From positions 57,366 to 121,365 of the forward strand of contig NZ_PFGL01000012.1 of assembly GCF_002783505.1 (NCBI RefSeq): DNA of 64,000 nucleotides, in the 5' to 3' direction. This DNA is from Shewanella sp. CG12_big_fil_rev_8_21_14_0_65_47_15 (GTDB lineage Bacteria > Pseudomonadota > Gammaproteobacteria > Enterobacterales > Shewanellaceae). A program made the position numbers and the translations under genes. Under the pieces are notes generated by a model. That model was not told the origin of the DNA. It saw nothing but the letters and a program-made list of their open reading frames with translations, and did no database searches. This document shows positions 28,338 to 38,016 of the stretch, in pieces. How positions within the stretch are numbered: position 1 is the first letter of the stretch; each line of letters opens with the position of its first letter.

Positions 28338-29279
28338 CTATTTCAAACTAGCAAAATAGGCCACCAGCATATCCATCATCACCCTGAGTGCGGGCTGCAT
28401 ATGTTTGCGGGATTGATACACGCCATACACTCCAAGGGACTGCGGCTTAAATTCAGTTAATAAAGGCACTAACTGACCCGAGTCTAAATAGGGTTTCGCC
28501 GCCCATAGCGGCTGCATCGCAATCCCCTCACCCGCCAGCGTGGCATTGAGCACCACCATGGAATCATTGGCGCTGAAATTCCCATTCACAGGCACATTAA
28601 ACGCCTGACCTTGGTTTAACGTAGGATCGGAATTCAGCGCTTGAGCCTGTTTCGCCCCTACATCGGTTTTATAAAAGCGCCACATCACATCGCCAAAATA
28701 GGAATAGGTTAAACAGTTATGCTGAGTTAAATCCTCGGGATGCAGCACGGCGGCGCGCGCGGCGAGATAACTCGGCGCGGCGCACACCACAGACTCACAC
28801 TCCCCTAAGCGCCTCGCGATAAGATTGGGGTCAAGTTCATTGGTGATGCGAATGGCCAGATCAATCCGCTCTGCGATCAGATCGACGGTTTGGCTACTCA
28901 CGTGGATATTCACACTCGCCTGCGGATAACTGGCTAGGTATTGGCGCACCACGGGCGCTAAAATCTGATGTGCCATAAATTGTGAGCAGCTAATGCGCAG
29001 TAATCCCCGCGGGACCGCCACACCAGCATGGCTGACCGCCGGCACTTCATTAGCCAGTTCGAGCAATCTGTGGCAATAATCCAGTACTTGCTCACCCGCT
29101 GGCGTTAAGCTGAGGCTGCGCGTCGAGCGATGCAGCAGCCGAGCGCCAGACCATTCTTCCATTTCACTCAAGTAACGGGTCACCATAGAGCGTGACATAT
29201 CTAAGGCATTGGCGGCGCTGATCATGCTGCCACGCTCAACAATCGCCACAAACACCTTAGCCGCTTCGAGTCTGTCCAT
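28338..29279 (-). CDS. LysR-family transcriptional regulator
   Basis: The 313-residue protein has an N-terminal helix-turn-helix (FVAIVERGSMISAANALDM, residues about 10-28, then SRSMVTRYLSEMEE) and a long effector domain. It is divergent from the metallo-beta-lactamase-fold gene, with 235 bases between starts, and probably controls it and the DsbA-like gene. TGCAAC repeats in the gap are candidate binding sites. Ligand unknown. Confidence 0.85.
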   Translation of the reverse strand: MDRLEAAKVFVAIVERGSMISAANALDMSRSMVTRYLSEMEEWSGARLLHRSTRSLSLTPAGEQVLDYCHRLLELANEVPAVSHAGVAVPRGLLRISCSQFMAHQILAPVVRQYLASYPQASVNIHVSSQTVDLIAERIDLAIRITNELDPNLIARRLGECESVVCAAPSYLAARAAVLHPEDLTQHNCLTYSYFGDVMWRFYKTDVGAKQAQALNSDPTLNQGQAFNVPVNGNFSANDSMVVLNATLAGEGIAMQPLWAAKPYLDSGQLVPLLTEFKPQSLGVYGVYQSRKHMQPALRVMMDMLVAYFASLK

Positions 29280-29392
29280 TACTTATCTCCACTCACGTTC
29301 AACCACTCACTTGTAATCACTCAAAGGCTCATTCACATACTTTCGTACTTTCATAACTAGGAGTGCAAGAGTGCATGCAGTCATTCATCCGA

Positions 29393-29469
29393 TTTATGCA
29401 ACAAATATGGGCAATTGTACGCATTTATCCAGTGATTTTTGCAACTTATACTTTACTCACTTTTGCAAC
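29393..29469. promoter_or_regulatory. Three TTDTGCAAC direct repeats upstream of the MBL-fold gene
   Basis: TTATGCAAC (from 29394), TTTTGCAAC (29437-29445) and TTTTGCAAC (29461-29469) are direct repeats. The last two are 24 bases apart. They may be LysR binding sites; no dyad of the T-N11-A kind is obvious. Confidence 0.35.
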
Positions 29470-29514
29470 AACTGCAAAGCAACGACTTAAATCTTGAATA
29501 TAAGTGAGCCCCAA

Positions 29515-30450
29515 ATGAACACATCGAGCTATGCAATACGTAACATACTGAAAGCCACCTTTAAGGCTTCGTCTAACATCAACCTAGCTGCCACTCTGCT
29601 GCTTGCGGGGCTTAGCGTGGGACTTGGCGCGGTCAATGCTGCGCCATTGCAAGTGAGTCATTTTAATCCCGGCGAAAACAGCATCTTTGCCGTGTCATCG
29701 AGCTTTATCAGCGGCGAACACGAAATGATGTTAGTCGATGCACAATTTCAAAATAACGATGCCCAAACCTTGGTTGATACCATCAAGGTCAGCGGTAAAA
29801 AGCTGACTCAGGTGTATATCAGTCATAGCGATCCTGACTTTTATTTCGGTTTAGCCGTGATTAAAAAGAATTTCCCCGATGCACAAATTGTCGCGACTCA
29901 AACCACAGTCGATGCGATTAAAGCCTCAATGGAAGGCAAGCTCGCCTACTGGGGGCCGATTTTAAAGGACAATGCGCCAAGGGAATTAGTGTTACCTAAG
30001 GCCGTTCACAGCGACACTTTCACTATCGACGGTGAGCAAGTGATTGTCGAAGGTTTTAATGACAAACGCCCTAAACACACTTTCCTGTGGGTACCCTCGG
30101 CAAAAACCATCACAGGTGGCGTAGAAGTATTTGATAACACGCATGTTTGGATGGCAGACACTCAAACTGCCGCAGAGCGTCAGGAATGGTTAGCCCATTT
30201 AGATGCGATGGAAAAACTGCTGCCGACCACAGTGATCCCAGGGCACTACTTAGGCGAAGCGCGATTTGATACCCGTGCCATCGGTTTTACCCGTGAATAT
30301 GTAAAGGCCTTTGAAATCGCAGCAAAAGCATCGAAAGATTCGGCCGAATTAATCCAAAAGATGCTGGCGCTATACCCACAAATGCCAGCCGATGCCGGGC
30401 TTGAGATCAGCGCCAAAGTCATCATGGGCGAAATGAGCTGGCCGATGTAA
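29515..30450 (+). CDS. Exported metallo-beta-lactamase-fold protein with altered metal motif
   Basis: From ATG 29515 it is 311 residues. A signal peptide ends around AVNAA (residue 43), so it should be periplasmic. The fold is MBL-like, and the motif is HSDPDFYFG (H104, D106, D108, F109) instead of HxHxDH. The second His is D106 and the last is F109. A later VIPGHY His is present. So the metal site is unlike a normal hydrolase. Related proteins with SH-DPDYYFG-like motifs exist, so it may be a conserved subfamily with unknown substrate. It lies upstream of a DsbA-like gene. Confidence 0.75.
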   Translation: MNTSSYAIRNILKATFKASSNINLAATLLLAGLSVGLGAVNAAPLQVSHFNPGENSIFAVSSSFISGEHEMMLVDAQFQNNDAQTLVDTIKVSGKKLTQVYISHSDPDFYFGLAVIKKNFPDAQIVATQTTVDAIKASMEGKLAYWGPILKDNAPRELVLPKAVHSDTFTIDGEQVIVEGFNDKRPKHTFLWVPSAKTITGGVEVFDNTHVWMADTQTAAERQEWLAHLDAMEKLLPTTVIPGHYLGEARFDTRAIGFTREYVKAFEIAAKASKDSAELIQKMLALYPQMPADAGLEISAKVIMGEMSWPM

Positions 30451-30584
30451 GCCCTACACATTTTGTAGATATAGGCACGTCAGCAATTCCTTGTCTCTAA
30501 CACTGTACCAACCTAACTATTTTAATCGATGATCTCAAAGGGCTTAACTCACTAATTTAGCGACTTAAGCCAAAAGGTTTAACT

Positions 30585-31310
30585 ATGACTAATCCAACAA
30601 CTCATTTTGATAAAACGACCAACAGCACTTCGGAAACCAAAGTGCGCACCCTGCACGCCATTATCGACCCTTTATGTGGTTGGTGTTATGCCGCAGCACC
30701 ACTGCTCGACGCCGCAGCCAAAGCTGGTTTTACCATTCAGCTCCACGGCGGCGGTATGCTCACAGGTTCTAGACGCAAACAAATTGATGCTAACTGGCGC
30801 GACTATGTGATGCCCCACGATCTGCGCATTGCCGAGTTAACCGGACAGCCTTTTGGGGAAAGCTACTTCGATGGTCTGCTGCGCGATACCACTATCGTGC
30901 TCGACTCGGCGCCACCCATTAAAGCCATGCTCGCGGTCGATACTATGGGTGGCGACGCTTTAGCCTATCTACACTCAGTGCAACTCGCCCACTACCGCGA
31001 TGGTCACTGCGCCAGTGATGAAGGCAATCTCGCAAGGTTAGCCGTTGAACTTGGGCTCGACCCTATAAGCTTTGCACAGCATTATGCCCAAGGAGATGAC
31101 AAGCTGTATAAGCATATCCTTGGATCCAGAGCATTACTGAATCTGATTGGTGCCCAAGGCTTCCCCACGATGGCAATGGAGACAGAGGATGGCAAAATAA
31201 CCGCCATTAATATCAACCGCTACTACGGCCAACCCGCGCAATGGGTAAGCTACCTTAAAACACAATTTACCGGGACAATGGCTATACTCAATCCAAATGC
31301 GACTCACTAA
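30585..31310 (+). CDS. DsbA-family (FrnE-like) thiol oxidoreductase
   Basis: This 241-residue protein has a thioredoxin-fold CGWC motif (C31-C34), in the LHAIIDPLCGWCYAAAP context, and a GFPTMAME cis-Pro region near residue 192. There is no signal peptide, so it should be cytoplasmic, like FrnE-type proteins, rather than a periplasmic DsbA. It lies 134 bases after the MBL-fold gene and is probably in the same LysR regulon. Disulfide exchange or isomerase activity is inferred. Confidence 0.75.
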   Translation: MTNPTTHFDKTTNSTSETKVRTLHAIIDPLCGWCYAAAPLLDAAAKAGFTIQLHGGGMLTGSRRKQIDANWRDYVMPHDLRIAELTGQPFGESYFDGLLRDTTIVLDSAPPIKAMLAVDTMGGDALAYLHSVQLAHYRDGHCASDEGNLARLAVELGLDPISFAQHYAQGDDKLYKHILGSRALLNLIGAQGFPTMAMETEDGKITAININRYYGQPAQWVSYLKTQFTGTMAILNPNATH

Positions 31311-31325
31311 AATGCTGGGGTGTAT

Positions 31326-32120
31326 ATGGAGACAACCTTACCTCTGATAGCGAGCTTAATACTACTGCTATTAAGCTATATTCCTGACGCTTTTGCGGGC
31401 CGTGAACTTCACTTAGTCGCCACTAACTACCCTCCTTTTTATGCCGATGCCTTACCCGAACAAGGGGGCGTTGCCCAAGTTGTGAAGGAGGCCTTTAAGC
31501 GTCAAGGGTACGATGCCAGCCTCAAGTTTTATCCCTTCGCCCGCGCGGCGCTCTTAGTCAGGACAGGCCAAGCCGATGGTATAGTTGGACTCTGGTATCG
31601 TAAGGAACGCGAACAATGGGCGCAGTATTCTGCGCCAATCCAACCCGTACAAATCGTATTTTATAAGCGTAAAGACCATTCCCTCAGTTTTAGCCAACTG
31701 TCCGATCTCAAACCCTATACTATCGGCATTGGCCGCGGTTATGCCAATCCACCGGAGATCTTCGCTGCAGGGCTCACGACCGAAGAAGGTAATTCAGATG
31801 AAATGAATCTTAAAAAGTTATTTCTAAAACGTATCGATTTAGTCTTGATTGGCAATAACTTAGCTAGATACTTAATCAAAAAAGGCCCCGCTGAGTATGC
31901 CAATGTTTTCGAACCAGTAGGCCAACCCATAGCGACAGAGATCTTTCACTTAGGCGTATCCTTAGCCGTAGCAGATCATCAGCAATTAGTGGCCGATTTT
32001 AATCAAGGCCTTGAAAGCATGAAAAACGATGGCCGCTTATCCACTATCTTGAGTCAATATCCACAGATAGAACTGACACAGGCGCCCGCAGAGAAAACCC
32101 GCACTGAAGTGCATCCTTAA
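31326..32120 (+). CDS. Periplasmic solute-binding-like protein (SBP_bac_3 type)
   Basis: The 264-residue product has a signal peptide ending at DAFAG (about residue 24) and a type-3 solute-binding fold: LVATNYPPFYADALPEQGGVAQVVKEAF resembles amino-acid-binding proteins, and TGQADGIVGLW is the second-lobe motif. No ABC permease is nearby, so it may be an orphan or signalling-type binding protein, common in Shewanella. ATG 31326 was chosen with GGGG five bases upstream; GTG 31320 is also possible. Its gap to the DsbA-like gene is 15 bases. Confidence 0.75.
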   Translation: METTLPLIASLILLLLSYIPDAFAGRELHLVATNYPPFYADALPEQGGVAQVVKEAFKRQGYDASLKFYPFARAALLVRTGQADGIVGLWYRKEREQWAQYSAPIQPVQIVFYKRKDHSLSFSQLSDLKPYTIGIGRGYANPPEIFAAGLTTEEGNSDEMNLKKLFLKRIDLVLIGNNLARYLIKKGPAEYANVFEPVGQPIATEIFHLGVSLAVADHQQLVADFNQGLESMKNDGRLSTILSQYPQIELTQAPAEKTRTEVHP

Positions 32121-32373
32121 TATCCCGCCGTAAATCATTGCGCCTAAATATGCTACACCGCAGGGTATATTCATCCTTCAGCTATTCTAAGCCGCGATTT
32201 AGAGGTCACTTAGCGCAAAATCCCCTGTGCTCCATCTAGCAAAAACACAATTTCTTTCACTTTCGAGTGCTTAACTTTACAAATTTTTACCCTATTGGCA
32301 TAGGTTGTTCACTAGAATAGCGCCATTAGTAGTATCGCCCTCTTAACTGCCTTTGTGCGAGATAATCATTCCA

Positions 32374-33486
32374 ATGAAAAAAACCATTATTGCCATTGCC
32401 TTAATAGCGGTGATAGCCACAGCCGTAAGCTTTAGTTATGCCATTCAAGCGGCTAAACCCGAAAATGCCCCACATCTGATGCGCACCGTTCCCGTGGTCA
32501 CGGGGACTGTGGTCGAACATCCACTGACGCAATCTATCGCATTAATTGGCAAACTGGCGGCCGAGCGCGCCGTGGTGATCGCGCCACAGGTAACGGGTAA
32601 AATTAAACACATCGCAGTGACCTCCAACCAAGCGGTTAAAAAGGGTCAATTACTTATCGAACTCGATGATATGAAGGCCCAGGCTGCCGTTACCGAAGCC
32701 AATGCCTTCTTAAACGATGAAAGACGTAAACTCAAAGAATTTGAAAAGCTTATTAGCCGTAACGCCATCACCCAAACCGAGATTGACGCCCAAAAGGCCA
32801 GTGTCGATATCGCTCAGGCACGGTTAGCTTCTGCCCAGGCGGATTTACATTACCATTCACTCATTGCCCCTTTTGCAGGTAAGACAGGGCTAATCAATTT
32901 TAGTGAAGGTAAAATGGTCAGCATGGGTACAGAGCTGATGACCTTAGATGATTTGTCCAGTATGAGACTAGACCTGCAAGTCCCCGAACATTTTCTGTCA
33001 CAGCTGAGTATCGGCATGCCAGTGTCCGCCAGCAGCCGCGCCTGGCCGGGGGAGCTTTTTAACGGTAAAGTGGTCGCAATCGATCCCCGCGTCAATGAAG
33101 AGACCTTAAACCTTAAGATCCGCGTTCAGTTTGATAATCCTAAAAACCGCTTAAAACCGGGGATGATGATGTCATCCACCATCACCTTTCCGCCAATTAT
33201 TGCGCCGATTGTGCCAGTACAGGCCTTAGAATATTCAGGCACTAAACGCTATGTCTACGTGGTGGGTCCCGATCATATCGCCCAGCGTACCGAGGTGATC
33301 TTGGGCGCTCGCGTGGGTGATCAAGTACTTATCGATAGCGGTTTAAAGATTGGTGATAAAGTCGTCGTGCAGGGGCTAGTAAATATGCGCGACGGTTTGA
33401 AAATCAATGAAGTGTCCCTCGATACCCAGCAAACGGGCACGAATTCCAACGACGTTTCTGATCTGAAAGCAACGGAGACCAAATAA
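32374..33486 (+). CDS. RND efflux periplasmic adaptor
   Basis: The 370-residue membrane fusion protein has an N-terminal anchor (TIIAIALIAVIATAVSF), a lipoyl half-motif (APQVTGKIKHIAVTSNQAVKKGQLL), a helical hairpin at about 110-165 and the barrel domain. It joins an RND pump to an outer-membrane channel, which is not encoded here. ATG 32374 is taken as the start; a TTG at 32353 would add seven residues. Its stop overlaps the permease start by one base (TAATG), so the pair is an operon. No local regulator is present. Confidence 0.88.
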   Translation: MKKTIIAIALIAVIATAVSFSYAIQAAKPENAPHLMRTVPVVTGTVVEHPLTQSIALIGKLAAERAVVIAPQVTGKIKHIAVTSNQAVKKGQLLIELDDMKAQAAVTEANAFLNDERRKLKEFEKLISRNAITQTEIDAQKASVDIAQARLASAQADLHYHSLIAPFAGKTGLINFSEGKMVSMGTELMTLDDLSSMRLDLQVPEHFLSQLSIGMPVSASSRAWPGELFNGKVVAIDPRVNEETLNLKIRVQFDNPKNRLKPGMMMSSTITFPPIIAPIVPVQALEYSGTKRYVYVVGPDHIAQRTEVILGARVGDQVLIDSGLKIGDKVVVQGLVNMRDGLKINEVSLDTQQTGTNSNDVSDLKATETK

Positions 33487-36400
33487 TGTGGTTATCCGAT
33501 GTTTCAGTTAAGCGCCCCGTCGTCGCGATCGTTTTAAGCTTATTGCTGTGCGTCTTTGGCTTAGTGTCTTTCACTAAACTCTCGGTGCGGGAAATGCCCG
33601 ATGTCGAGAGCCCAGTGGTGACTGTAAGTACTAGCTATTCTGGCGCCTCGGCCGCCATTATGGAAAGCCAAATCACTAAGACCCTCGAAGATGAATTAAC
33701 GGGGATCAGTGGTATCGATGAGATCACCTCAACGACTCGCAATGGTAGTTCACGGATCACAGTGAAATTCCTCCTCGGCTGGGACTTAACCGAAGGCGTG
33801 AGTGATGTGCGTGACGCCGTGGCCCGTGGTCAACGCCGTTTACCCGAAGATGCAAACGACCCCGTCGTTTCTAAGGATAATGGTTCGGGTGAGCCTTCTG
33901 TCTATGTTAATTTAAGCTCAACCGTGATGGACAGGACTCAACTCACAGATTACGCCCAGCGGGTATTAGAGGACAGATTTAGCCTTATCAGTGGCGTAAG
34001 TTCCATCAGCATCTCAGGTGGTCTGTACAAGGTCATGTACGTCAAACTTAGGCCCGAGCAGATGGCGGGACGCAATGTCACAGTCACGGATATCACCAAT
34101 GCATTGCGTAAGGAAAACGTCGAAACCCCAGGCGGCCAAGTGCGTAACGACACCACTGTGATGTCGGTGCGCACTAAGAGACTCTATTACACCCCGAAAG
34201 ATTTCGACTATTTAGTGGTACGTACCGCCAGCGATGGCACACCTATCTATTTAAAAGATGTGGCCGATGTGGCCGTCGGCGCCCAGAACGAAAACTCCAC
34301 CTTTAAGAGTGACGGCATAGTTAACTTAAGTTTGGGGGTGATCACCCAATCCGATGCCAACCCTCTGGTGGTTGCACAGGAAGTGCATAAAGAAGTTGAT
34401 CGTGTACAAGACTTCCTGCCCGAAGGCACTAACCTAGTGGTCGACTTCGATTCTACCGTCTTTATCGACCGCTCGATCAACGAGGTGTATAGCACGCTTT
34501 ATGTGACGGGCGCCTTAGTGGTACTGGTGCTGTATATCTTTATCGGTCAAGCGCGGGCGACACTCATCCCTGCGGTAACCGTTCCGGTATCGTTAATCTC
34601 GGCATTTATTGCCGCCAATATGCTAGGTTATTCGATTAACCTACTGACATTAATGGCGTTAATCCTCTCCATTGGTCTAGTCGTCGACGATGCTATTGTG
34701 GTGGTCGAGAACATATTCCACCATATCGAAAAAGGGGAAGAACCTTTACTCGCCGCCTATAAAGGCACTCGCGAAGTCGGTTTTGCGGTAGTGGCCACCA
34801 CGGCCGTATTAGTCATGGTATTCCTGCCGATTTCCTTTATGGAGGGTATGGTTGGCCTCTTGTTTACCGAGTTCTCCGTGATGCTAGCGGTATCGGTACT
34901 ATTCTCGTCCTTAGTGGCACTGACACTCACCCCTGTACTGAGCAGCAAACTGCTGAAAGCTAACGTCAAACCGAATCGCTTTAACCGTTGGGTCGACTGC
35001 GGTTTTGCCCGCATGGAAAGCGTCTATCGCGTCGCCGTGACTCGGGCGATTAAACTCCGTTTACTCGCGCCCTTAGTTATCCTTGCCTGCGTGGGCGGTA
35101 GTGTATGGTTAATGCAACAAGTACCATCACAACTTGCTCCGCAGGAGGACCGCGGCGTGCTCTACGCCTTTATTAAAGGTGCCGAAGGCACGAGTTACAA
35201 TCGTATGACGGCCAATATGGACATAGTCGAAGACCGACTGATGCCATTGCTGGGTCAAGGTGTGCTGCGCTCCTTCAGCGTGCAAGCCCCAGCTTTTGGT
35301 GGTCGCGCTGGCGATCAAACGGGCTTTGTAATCATGCAATTAGAGGACTGGGAAAATAGAAATGTCACGGCGCAGCAGGCCCTTGGCATGATCAGTTCGG
35401 CCTTAAAAGATATCCCCGATGTGATGGTTCGCCCTATGATGCCGGGCTTTAGGGGGCAATCGAGCGAACCAGTACAATTTGTGCTTGGCGGCTCGGACTA
35501 TACCGAACTGTTTAAATGGGCACAGGTATTAAAAGAAGAAGCCAATGCCAGCCCACTGATGGAAGGTGCGGACTTAGACTATGCCGAAACAACCCCAGAG
35601 CTTATCGTCTCCGTCGATAAAGAGCGTGCGGCAGAACTGGGCATCAGTGTCGATGAAGTCTCGCAAACCTTAGAGGTGATGCTGGGCGGGCGTAAGGAAA
35701 CCACCTATGTGGATCGCGGCGAAGAGTACGATGTGTATTTACGGGGTGACGAAAACAGCTTTAACAACGTCGGTGACTTAAGCCAGATCTACATGCGTTC
35801 CGCCAAGGGGGAGTTAGTGACGCTTGATACCGTTACCCATATTGAAGAAGTCGCCTCGGCACAAAAACTCAGCCATACCAATAAGCAAAAATCCATCACC
35901 CTCAAAGCGAACCTCAGTGAGGGCTATACCTTAGGTGAAGCACTTAAGTTCCTGGATAATAAAGCCATTGAACTATTACCTAAGGATATTTCCATTGGTT
36001 ACACCGGCGAATCTAAAGACTTTAAAGAAAACCAAAGCAGCATTTTAATAGTATTCGGCTTAGCACTGCTGGTCGCCTACCTAGTATTAGCAGCTCAATT
36101 TGAGAGTTTTATCAACCCTCTGGTGGTGATGTTCACTGTGCCTATGGGGGTATTTGGCGGCTTCCTCGGCTTGCTTGTCACTAGCCAAGGGATCAACATC
36201 TACAGCCAAATAGGCATGATCATGTTGATTGGCATGGTGACCAAAAACGGTATCTTGATTGTCGAGTTTGCCAACCAACTGCGTGACCGCGGTTTTGAAC
36301 TCGATAAGGCGATTATCGATGCCTCGACTCGCCGCTTACGCCCAATTTTGATGACGGCCTTCACCACCTTAGTCGGGGCGATTCCACTGATTTTCTCGAC

Positions 36401-36602
36401 GGGCGCAGGCTCAGAAAGTCGTATCGCTGTGGGTACTGTGGTGTTCTTCGGTATGGCATTCGCCACCTTTGTGACCCTGTTCGTGATCCCCGCCATGTAC
36501 CGTTTAATTTCGGCCGCCACCCATTCACCGGGTTACGTTGAAGCGAAACTCGAAGCGGCCATTAAAGCCCAGGAGTTAGCGGCACAAGAGGCCGCCAAAT
36601 AG
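33486..36602 (+). CDS. RND efflux permease (HAE1 family)
   Basis: This 1038-residue inner-membrane pump has twelve predicted transmembrane helices in two halves, with large periplasmic loops after helices 1 and 7. The proton-relay motif GLVVDDAIVVVENI lies near residue 400. It starts KRPVVAIVLSLLLCVFGLVSF, typical of HAE1 pumps. It is translated with the adaptor. The substrate is unknown. A bidirectional terminator follows. Confidence 0.92.
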   Translation: MWLSDVSVKRPVVAIVLSLLLCVFGLVSFTKLSVREMPDVESPVVTVSTSYSGASAAIMESQITKTLEDELTGISGIDEITSTTRNGSSRITVKFLLGWDLTEGVSDVRDAVARGQRRLPEDANDPVVSKDNGSGEPSVYVNLSSTVMDRTQLTDYAQRVLEDRFSLISGVSSISISGGLYKVMYVKLRPEQMAGRNVTVTDITNALRKENVETPGGQVRNDTTVMSVRTKRLYYTPKDFDYLVVRTASDGTPIYLKDVADVAVGAQNENSTFKSDGIVNLSLGVITQSDANPLVVAQEVHKEVDRVQDFLPEGTNLVVDFDSTVFIDRSINEVYSTLYVTGALVVLVLYIFIGQARATLIPAVTVPVSLISAFIAANMLGYSINLLTLMALILSIGLVVDDAIVVVENIFHHIEKGEEPLLAAYKGTREVGFAVVATTAVLVMVFLPISFMEGMVGLLFTEFSVMLAVSVLFSSLVALTLTPVLSSKLLKANVKPNRFNRWVDCGFARMESVYRVAVTRAIKLRLLAPLVILACVGGSVWLMQQVPSQLAPQEDRGVLYAFIKGAEGTSYNRMTANMDIVEDRLMPLLGQGVLRSFSVQAPAFGGRAGDQTGFVIMQLEDWENRNVTAQQALGMISSALKDIPDVMVRPMMPGFRGQSSEPVQFVLGGSDYTELFKWAQVLKEEANASPLMEGADLDYAETTPELIVSVDKERAAELGISVDEVSQTLEVMLGGRKETTYVDRGEEYDVYLRGDENSFNNVGDLSQIYMRSAKGELVTLDTVTHIEEVASAQKLSHTNKQKSITLKANLSEGYTLGEALKFLDNKAIELLPKDISIGYTGESKDFKENQSSILIVFGLALLVAYLVLAAQFESFINPLVVMFTVPMGVFGGFLGLLVTSQGINIYSQIGMIMLIGMVTKNGILIVEFANQLRDRGFELDKAIIDASTRRLRPILMTAFTTLVGAIPLIFSTGAGSESRIAVGTVVFFGMAFATFVTLFVIPAMYRLISAATHSPGYVEAKLEAAIKAQELAAQEAAK

Positions 36603-36677
36603 CAGGAACAAACGGCAAAAGCCTAATTTATCGCAGTGATGGAAAACGGCGTGAAATAATGCTTTTACTTAAATCAT

Positions 36678-36706
36678 AAAAGCTAAGGGATTATCCCTTG
36701 GCTTTT
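36678..36706. terminator. Bidirectional intrinsic terminator
   Basis: AAAGC-AAGGGA and TCCCTT-GCTTT pair around TTA. A-runs and T-runs on both sides let it serve the RND operon (plus) and the MFS gene (minus), which converge here. Confidence 0.75.
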
Positions 36707-36710
36707 TCAT

Positions 36711-37871
36711 TTATGTTTGAGAAGAGTTCCCCCTCCGCACTGTGCAACTGAGTCCTATACATAACAGTGCCGCGAAGGTGATGACGACCCCGAGATGGTT
36801 AATTATGCCCGCGCCGCCCAAACCTAGTCCCAACAGAATGTAATAAAACAACCCAAAGAGCGCACCAGCAGAGCCCGCATAAGCGCGATAGTTTGCCAGT
36901 GCCGAACTCAGGATATTGGGGATAGCAATACCGTAAGCAATCACAATCAATAACATAGGCGCCAAAAAGTAGATGGGGTTCCATCCCGTCCAACCGACTT
37001 GCACCCAAGAGATGCCCGCCCCACCCATGAGTGCAATAAGGCTCGCGAGCCGAACCAAGCTAGCACTGGAATTCCCTTGGCCCAACAGCACTTTATTGAG
37101 ATAGCTCCCCAGAAAAGCCCCAAATCCTAACAATAAGCCACTGGCACCAAAGGCCAAAGTCGATAGCCCCTGCGCCTCAAACATAAAGGGCGCGAGCGAG
37201 AAGTAGCTAAACCACATCAAATTAAACATGGCCACCAGCAAGGTGCTTTTTAAAATATGCCCATCTGTGAGCATCTTTATCGCCAATTCGATAAGTGCAA
37301 TTTTTTGCGAGAAAGCGGGTTTCGTTTCGGGTAAGGCATTAACCGATAACCACAGCAACAGCATTGCCGATAGCATTAAGGCGATAAAGACCCCGGGATA
37401 ACCCCAATAGGCACTGAGAACACTGCCCAATAGCAATCCGATAACAGGGCTAATTCCAAGTGACATGCCCATTATCGAAAAGACTTTAGCTAACTCGTCG
37501 CCACTGTAACTGTCACGCATCATAGTTTGAGTGATGACTGACCCCACAGCCGCCCCAAAGGACGATACTACGCGTGCCAGTAACAACAGGCTAAAATCGC
37601 TCACCATCAAGGCTAACGCTGAGCCAATGGCATAACATACTAATCCCGCGAGCATAGCTTTGCGGCGACCAATAATGTCGGCTAAGCGGCCCCAGCAAAA
37701 TACGCCGATAGCAAAGGCAATAAAGTACACAGATAAGGTTTGCGATGCGCCAGCAATCGACACTGCAAAGTGTTCTGCAATATTAGGCAACGCTGGGCTA
37801 TAGATAGTTTCCATAATTTGCGGAAACATCATTAACAGCACAGCGAGCCCTAAAGGGGGTTTTATATTCAT
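36711..37871 (-). CDS. MFS transporter of the Bcr/CflA drug-efflux type
   Basis: The 386-residue protein has about twelve hydrophobic helices. The motif A stretch GRLADIIGRRKAMLAGL lies near residue 61. It resembles multidrug/nucleoside-type MFS exporters; exact substrate unknown. It is divergent from an AraC-family gene (146-base gap), an arrangement like nimT/nimR of E. coli, and that regulator is the likely controller. Confidence 0.8.
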   Translation of the reverse strand: MNIKPPLGLAVLLMMFPQIMETIYSPALPNIAEHFAVSIAGASQTLSVYFIAFAIGVFCWGRLADIIGRRKAMLAGLVCYAIGSALALMVSDFSLLLLARVVSSFGAAVGSVITQTMMRDSYSGDELAKVFSIMGMSLGISPVIGLLLGSVLSAYWGYPGVFIALMLSAMLLLWLSVNALPETKPAFSQKIALIELAIKMLTDGHILKSTLLVAMFNLMWFSYFSLAPFMFEAQGLSTLAFGASGLLLGFGAFLGSYLNKVLLGQGNSSASLVRLASLIALMGGAGISWVQVGWTGWNPIYFLAPMLLIVIAYGIAIPNILSSALANYRAYAGSAGALFGLFYYILLGLGLGGAGIINHLGVVITFAALLCIGLSCTVRRGNSSQT

Positions 37872-38016
37872 GATTTTTAGTCCATTTCAGCACTCCAACA
37901 AATGAGTTGGTTTACCGAAATGTCACTCCATACTTGTCAAAGATGGCGCAGTATAGATAAAATCCAAATGTGACAATTAACAACACTTAGACAAAAAACA
38001 TCAAAAATAGGACAAG

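Noticed and set aside
32290..32305. CCTAT/ATAGG dyad before the first RND operon
   Set aside because: No regulator gene is adjacent and the repeat is short; it might be a promoter element but cannot be assigned.
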